64,000 nt of DNA from the NCBI GenBank assembly GCA_009760855.2, contig WPIO01000136.1, positions 835,001 to 899,000 of the forward strand, in the 5' to 3' direction. The notes beneath the pieces are model-generated. The model ran no database searches. It had not been told where the DNA came from and saw only the letters and a list, made by a program, of their open reading frames with translations. Shown in pieces: positions 57,402 to 64,000 of the stretch; position 1 is the first letter of the stretch; every line of letters begins with the position of its first letter. Source of the DNA: Cristatella mucedo. Its lineage: Eukaryota > Bryozoa > Phylactolaemata > Cristatellidae. A program made the translations under genes and the position numbers.

Positions 57402-57604
57402 GTCCAGCTCAGCGGTTCTCAACCTGTGGGTCGCGACTCCTCTGGGAGTCGAACGACCCTTTCTCAGGGGTCGCCTAAGGCCGTCGGAAAACACGCCTTT
57501 CTACATTTCTCACGCAATAATTTAATGGTTGGGGGTCGCCACAACGTGAGGAACTGTGTTAAAGGGTCGCGGCATTAGGAAGGTTGAGAACCACTGGTCT
57601 AGCT
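57402..57604 (+). mobile_element. SPIN-like non-autonomous hAT transposon
   Basis: The element body 57410-57596 (187 bp) begins CAGCGGTTCTCAACCTGTGG and ends AAGGTTGAGAACCACTG, so the termini are inverted repeats. The 8-bp flanks GTCCAGCT and GTCTAGCT match at 7 of 8 positions, the hAT signature. The interior (GGGTCGCGACTCC, GTCGAACGACCCTTTCTCAG, GGGGTCGCCTAAGGCCGTCG, CGCCACAACGTGAGGAACTG, AAAGGGTCGCGGCATTAGGA) is what I know from the SPIN (SPACE INVADERS) family. That family spread horizontally among tetrapods and a few invertebrates. No transposase is encoded. The identification is from memory of the family consensus. Confidence 0.9.
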
Positions 57605-57749
57605 GAACTAGAGCCTCAGTATGAGAAGACGCTGTCACACCACGGACATTATTCAAACGGGCATATACTGGCCTCAGGAGATTCTAAGTATAGCCGCTTG
57701 GTCACATATACACGGCCTTACGCATTATAGCGACCGCCGCGAAGTCTAC

Positions 57750-59060
57750 AGGCACCAGCCTCTCCACCCGCCCCGTCTTTCCGGAGTGAAATGAGGATAA
57801 CTGTACCGCTGGGCGGTACATTTATCGCGGCACTGCCGAGCTCTGCGCTCGGGTCACCGCCGGGTCACTAACCGTGAAGCGGAGCGCTCTCTGACCCGCG
57901 TCCTCTCCGCACTCACGCCTCTCGGAACTGGCCGTTTGACCTGTGACCGAGGGTCGGCGCCATTGGTCGGGTGGGGGGAGGCTTGTAAGCTGCCGCCGCC
58001 GCCTCGTCGCTGTGCGCGCTGCCTGCCGCCCGCGTCAGGGTGCGTACTGCGTCTCGCTTCGCCTCAGCGTCGGGGTCGCTGCTGCGTCGTCAGGAGAGAA
58101 GTTGCCGCGCGTCTAGCGCCGACGCCCCAGAGGCCGAACGCTTCAGGAAATGAAGGCTGTGCTTGCAAAGCTGCTGGTCGGCTGCTTGTCCGTTGCCGCC
58201 GTCGCTGGCGACGGCGGCGTGACGGCCAACGCAACCGGCGCGCCGTCGTCCTCGTCTAGGAGCAGCGCTCTGGACCCGGTGTATTATGTGAAGGACCTCT
58301 TCATAGATCAAATCTACCGACACATCGACCTCGGTTACGTCGTCGGTACGTTAGAGTCGCGACGCGGTGCGGCGGCGCGGCGCGCGCACTCTCCGTAGGT
58401 CACCCCAGTAGCTACCGCCGCCGCCGCCGCCGCGACAGTGAGCCGTGCGTCGTCTGTTCGAGCTGTCGCAACGGCGACGAAAGAGCGCGGTTGGCTCTCC
58501 CCACCCAGCGACCTCGTGCGTTCCGTATTGATGTCGGCGGCCTCTCGAAGAAAGAGCGGCCGGAACCTCTTCTGTCTGTCGGCTGCCTCGCCATTGCCGC
58601 CTAGGGAAAGCCGCCGCGGCGCCAGTGGCTGACGCAGCGGCCCGCCGCCGCCGCCGCCGCCGCTCTGTTGCCATCGCTCCGCTCCCGGCGTCTCGAACTG
58701 GGCTGTTCCACAGGTGTCGCTGGCGGCTGGCTTCCAACGGACGGCGCGGCGCGAATCCAAACGGCTTCTCAATTGAGCTGCGGCGGGCCTCGCCGCGGGC
58801 CGGCGCTGCTCGCGGCGCTACTCGGGCTTGCTTGCTTGACTCGTCGTTAGCCGGGCAGGATGCGCCGGCCGCGAGGGCCAGACTTGTCTGCTCTATTCTG
58901 CTCTAGCGTAGGAGTGGGGTAGAACGCTAGCGGAAGAAGCGAGAGCGCGACGGCGAGTTCCTCGCCAGCGGCCAGCGGCAGGAGAAGTATCCTTCTCGTT
59001 CGGCTCTTTTAAAGTTCGCGCGACTCTTTGCTGCCTGCGGCGGCGGCAGTGGCGGCAGGC
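57750..59060 (+). promoter_or_regulatory. CpG-rich promoter region
   Basis: Markedly GC- and CpG-rich relative to its flanks. It contains an inverted CCAAT (GCCATTGGTCGG at 57959-57970) and a CTCTCTGACCCGCG motif (57887-57900), and it encloses the first coding exon at 58150. GCC/CCG short repeats lie at about 58417-58436 and 58640-58665. Confidence 0.55.
58150..58345 (+). CDS. First coding exon, secreted or membrane protein
   Basis: ATG at 58150 (context GGAAATGAAG). There are 65 codons plus one base up to the donor GTCG|GTACGT. The encoded N-terminus MKAVLAKLLVGCLSVAAVAG is a signal peptide-like helix with likely cleavage near residue 20. A Ser/Ala-rich linker follows, with one possible N-glycosylation site (NAT, residue 27), then LDPVYYVKDLFIDQIYRHID LGYVV. 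The family is not recognised. Later exons lie beyond this window or were not found. Confidence 0.6.
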
Positions 59061-59476
59061 GGCAGGCGCCCAGCAGTTGAAAGATACCGACGTGTCAGCA
59101 TGATGGCAATACCGCCGCGATTCGCCCTGTGGCCATTTCACCAGGAGCAGCTGCTGTCTGCGTATGACTTTAAGACCCCTGTTCTACTTTTCACTTTTCG
59201 CCTGTGCGCTCAGTTCAGGCTTGCTATCCGTGCACAGGTTTTCTGCTGCCCTCACTGTATTGGATAGCAACCGATGGCCGACGAAAAGGCTGAAATGTTC
59301 CACAAATGTTTTATGTAATGTGGAGCTTCTGTCACGAGTCCGTGTAAGCTGTGGGGGGAGTACACGAATGTTACAGGGTACAAATACTAGTGCCTGCCGC
59401 AGGCCCAAGTTGTCTTTGGTGGGGCATTTCTTCGGTGGGGCTGGGAAAGATATACCCCAACGTAGCTCCGAGAGGA

Positions 59477-60887
<1,411 letters not shown>

Positions 60888-61053
60888 TTAAGGCCGCCTG
60901 ATTAATTAGCCTCATTTCTATAGTTGTAAAAGAGCCTTAGCGGTTAGCACTACGGTGTGCAGAGGGCAATTGAGAATTGCCATTGGGCAAGACTCAAGCC
61001 AACGACAAGGGTTGTAAAATTTGAGCACCTTACTCCTTAGGTCAAGACCCAGG
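60888..61053 (-). mobile_element. SINE family B-like copy, diverged
   Basis: Minus strand: GGTCTTGACCTAAGGAGTAA head, a GTCGTTGGCTTGAGTCTTG region in B-box position and TATAGAAATGAGGCTAATTA end. Confidence 0.6.
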
Positions 61054-61276
61054 GGCAATATACTATGCGTGAGCGCACACGCTCTTGCACACACAAGCGT
61101 TTCGGTGTGCACCTCAGCACTCACCCATGTTCAAGCAAGCATAGGAGAGCCACACATCTGGTAGGCCTGCTTGGACGCTCGAATCGGCCCACCTAAAGCT
61201 ACCGACCGAACAATTAGTCCAGCAGCCAGTCGTGTGGCCTTCGGCTGCCGAACAATGCTACACACGTCAGCGAAAC

Positions 61277-61545
<269 letters not shown>

Positions 61546-62801
61546 AAAGAATGAGCTGCCAGTATGGGTCAGGCACGGATGTGAGGTCGCTTGTCCTCCG
61601 AAGCAGCATGACTCGACTGGCAACTCTTCCTGGCAGACTTTCCCTGGCATCGCCGCATCTGTGCACCATCTGTGTATGGGTCGAAGATGCTCGAGCCCTG
61701 CTAGCCTGTGCTCATTGCCTGCTGATGACACGAGGAGGAGTCAGACCTCGAGGAGCAGCCAAGCTGCTCCTCGAAGCCCCTCTGCCGCTCGAGCTGCCTC
61801 TGCTGCCGCATCGAATGAAGCCAGCCGATTGTCCTAGATGAGCTGGTTTACTGGTTTCAGTGTCTCAGACCCCCGTGCAGCACACATGACAAAAGCCTGC
61901 TGCATTCCCTTTTTACGATGGTAATAATGAGAGGTAAGACAAGACCTAGATTAATTCGAGGCATGGCACAGCCAAGTCATAGTCGTAGAGCCTGCTCTCA
62001 GTCAGAACACTTTCTTCTTATATCACATTATTGCACCGTACATTAGGCAACTGTTTCCGAACTGGGAAGCTGTCAGACTCAGAAAATCAGAATTAAGAAA
62101 AGGGGACTGCTCTAAAGTGTGAATTCACATGCAAACGATAGCATCGGCTGGCATCTGTTGTCGAATAAGGAGCTGTCTTAAACGAGCAGAGAGGGTCAGC
62201 AGATGCCAGAGTTACACACGAGGGATGATCCAGGAGGCTGTCAGGTTTGGCTTGTTCGCTTCCTGCATGTGGCCCTAACTGAAGGGAACTACTCTCAACT
62301 AAAAAGTATGTGCATACAAAACGCACACTCATGCAAACACACATATAAAGTCAGCCCCCGCAGATTTACAAAATAGATAGGGACAGGAAAGCCGTTTTAA
62401 GTCAAATTTTCGTACAAAGTCAAGAATGATGTACGATGCGTTGTGATAAAGGCATAGAGAGGTAAAGGAATTGTATCTACAAATACATAACGAACAAGAA
62501 ATGAATAAGAACGAGTAAACAAGATTATATTTACATTACATAATGTAGAGTATTTCTGGGCATACAGAAGCAGGCAGTCGTAGTACTGTACATTGAGTAC
62601 GATTGGGCCTCAGTGAACACAATGCACAGCTGTCAGACGTCGTTTCCTCCCTACTGTTTGCTGTGTTGCCAAATCAATTGCCTGCTACCAAATTTTGAAA
62701 TTTGTGGGATACATTTTGATTTTGGAGTTTTTGCCGGACCATCGCCGATTTCGTATCGCGCAATTTTCGTTAGACGAACCATCATGAGTGGGGGGGGGCT
62801 G

Positions 62802-62803
<2 letters not shown>
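61546..62803. other. No supported gene
   Basis: Unique sequence; short frames only. Confidence 0.35.
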
Positions 62804-62835
<32 letters not shown>

Positions 62836-62889
62836 CTATATATATATATATATATATATATATAGATATATATATATATATATATATAT
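62804..62889. repeat. (TA)n microsatellite
   Basis: TA runs broken by AATC and AGA, next to a long inverted repeat. Confidence 0.93.
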
Positions 62890-63001
62890 CCTCCATTAAA
62901 ATGGTCGCCAAAATTATATATATATATATATATATAATCTATATATAATCTTTTAATATATATATAACCATATATAATTTTGGCAACCATTTTAATGGAG
63001 G
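62890..63001. repeat. Inverted-repeat element, 31-bp arms
   Basis: The left arm CCTCCATTAAAATGGTCGCC... (62890-62920) and the right arm (62971-63001) are reverse complements with one mismatch, around an A/T-rich centre. It could be a tiny MITE or a palindrome that seeded the TA runs. No clear target duplication. Confidence 0.8.
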
Positions 63002-63274
63002 TCCTTAAAATTATACTGTCGTTCTCAGCCGTTGGCTTCGACAGGCTACTTGAGCAAGAGCTGCCGACGATGAGTTCATTATAAAATCTGGGCACTCCTG
63101 CAGCACAAGCCACGTAAACAGCTTGAACACTAAGGACAGTTTGCAGCCATCTCTGTCTTCTTTCCGGGCAGAGCGGGGTAGGCATGCCTAAGCAAGATGA
63201 AAAGCTCTTCAAGTCACTGTGTTCTTATAAGTATTGATACTATGCGTAGAATCACTAACCAATGGACATGCTTC

Positions 63275-63350
63275 CTTTATAGCATATGCAGAGTCTCTAG
63301 CATGAGATTGAGTTCTCTTGGGGTGCTATACAAATGTCTCGTTAGTATTA
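63275..63350 (+). mobile_element. L2-like LINE 3' tail
   Basis: GAGTCTCTAGCATGAGATTG, TCTTGGGGTGCTATACAAAT, then a short ATTATT tail. Confidence 0.6.
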
Positions 63351-63491
63351 TTAAATGCCTGTTCCATCGAATGTTTTGCTGCTGCTCAAACCTTGCTAAC
63401 ACGTTTTCCTAGGCAAGCTGTAGGAAACCTTGGACTCGACCGTTTTGTGGGTTAGCTTGCTTAAATAATGGTGATAATGATGAGGATACTA

Positions 63492-63565
63492 ATAATAATT
63501 ATCCCATGTATGGCACTGCAAGAGAACTAAATGTCTTTCTAGGCACTTTACACATGACTAGTGTC
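63492..63565 (-). mobile_element. L2-like LINE 3' tail
   Basis: Minus-strand AAAGTGCCTAGAAAGACATT, TCTTGCAGTGCCATACATGG and a (TTA)n tail. Confidence 0.6.
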
Positions 63566-64000
63566 ACATGACTAGTTTCTAGCAGCTGACTACAGAATTG
63601 GTTGTAGCTTCAACGGTACAAATGAATCATATTATCCAGGAAGCTTCGATGCCAAGAAACAGCTGTTGGTCGGTCATCGGCCGGCTGCCTGCTTGCTTGC
63701 GCGGGGCTTGATACTTCACCACCTGCTACTCACGTGTCAGTGGAGCTAAGTGCCTTTGTCATCGCCGGTTTTACCTTAACAGCTGTTTGCCAGTCTAACC
63801 TGTTTGGGTCAAAGTGGCCAAAGGAACCTCCCTTCTTGCGACCCCCATGATCACCCATCCAATTCATACACATGCCCCCCACTTATCCGGCTTGGTGTCT
63901 GTCCCTTGTGTGCTTCTGTCTGGCTTTTGTCGGATGCCAGCTCTATAGCGTTTTGCCGATGGCTCCCTGTGAGCTTGCTCGGCAGTCTGATGACGTTGAG
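63566..64000. other. Nothing recognised
   Basis: Unique sequence to the window end. Confidence 0.35.

Overview
This is a window of animal (metazoan) nuclear DNA. It is intron-bearing and gene-poor, and it is dominated by non-LTR retrotransposon debris, tRNA-derived SINEs and long microsatellites. The only gene I can name with confidence is EXT2, a heparan sulfate co-polymerase, on the minus strand (coding span 46574-52445). That gene, GT-AG introns, L2-like LINEs, SINEs with RNA polymerase III B-boxes and DNA transposons together point to an animal. The two-exon EXT2 structure is unlike the many-exon vertebrate gene, so an invertebrate is the more likely source. I cannot name the phylum.

Left part (1-20100): a plus-strand gene has short exons at 1978, 2238, 3414, 10409 and 11952 whose splice phases agree. 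It ends either in a terminal exon at 12366-12471 or continues through 13313-13433. Two further phase-matched exons lie at 18840 and 19843. The predicted protein looks alpha-helical and I do not recognise it. Between the exons are L2-like LINE 3' ends, two SINE families, a hAT transposase relic (9000-9510), a pogo/Tigger-like TIR element (13524-14013) and a perfect four-copy 33-bp tandem repeat (7131-7262).

Middle part (20100-46500): mostly repeats. The longest LINE copy (about 28440-31672) keeps recognisable endonuclease and reverse-transcriptase boxes. A SINE with a 10-bp target duplication interrupts its RT domain. Candidate exons at 33372 and 36078 suggest another plus-strand gene. The stretch 37100-46500 holds no gene I can support.

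Right part (46500-64000): EXT2 has a 1,996-nt first coding exon, a 3.6-kb intron filled with LINE and SINE insertions, and a 233-nt last exon; the product is 742 residues. Farther right are a candidate membrane-segment exon (55653-55756), a SINE-LINE chimera bounded by an 18-bp target duplication (56315-56851), a 187-bp element that looks like a non-autonomous SPIN (SPACE INVADERS) hAT transposon with 8-bp target duplications (57402-57604), and a CpG-rich promoter region with the first coding exon of a secreted or membrane protein (58150-58345). The end is dominated by GT, GA and TA microsatellites.

The mobile elements are linked. The L2-like LINE and SINE family A share the same 3' stem-loop (AGCGCC...GGCGCT), so the LINE machinery probably mobilised the SINE. 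The nested copies, the chimera and the inverted pairs are traces of that activity.
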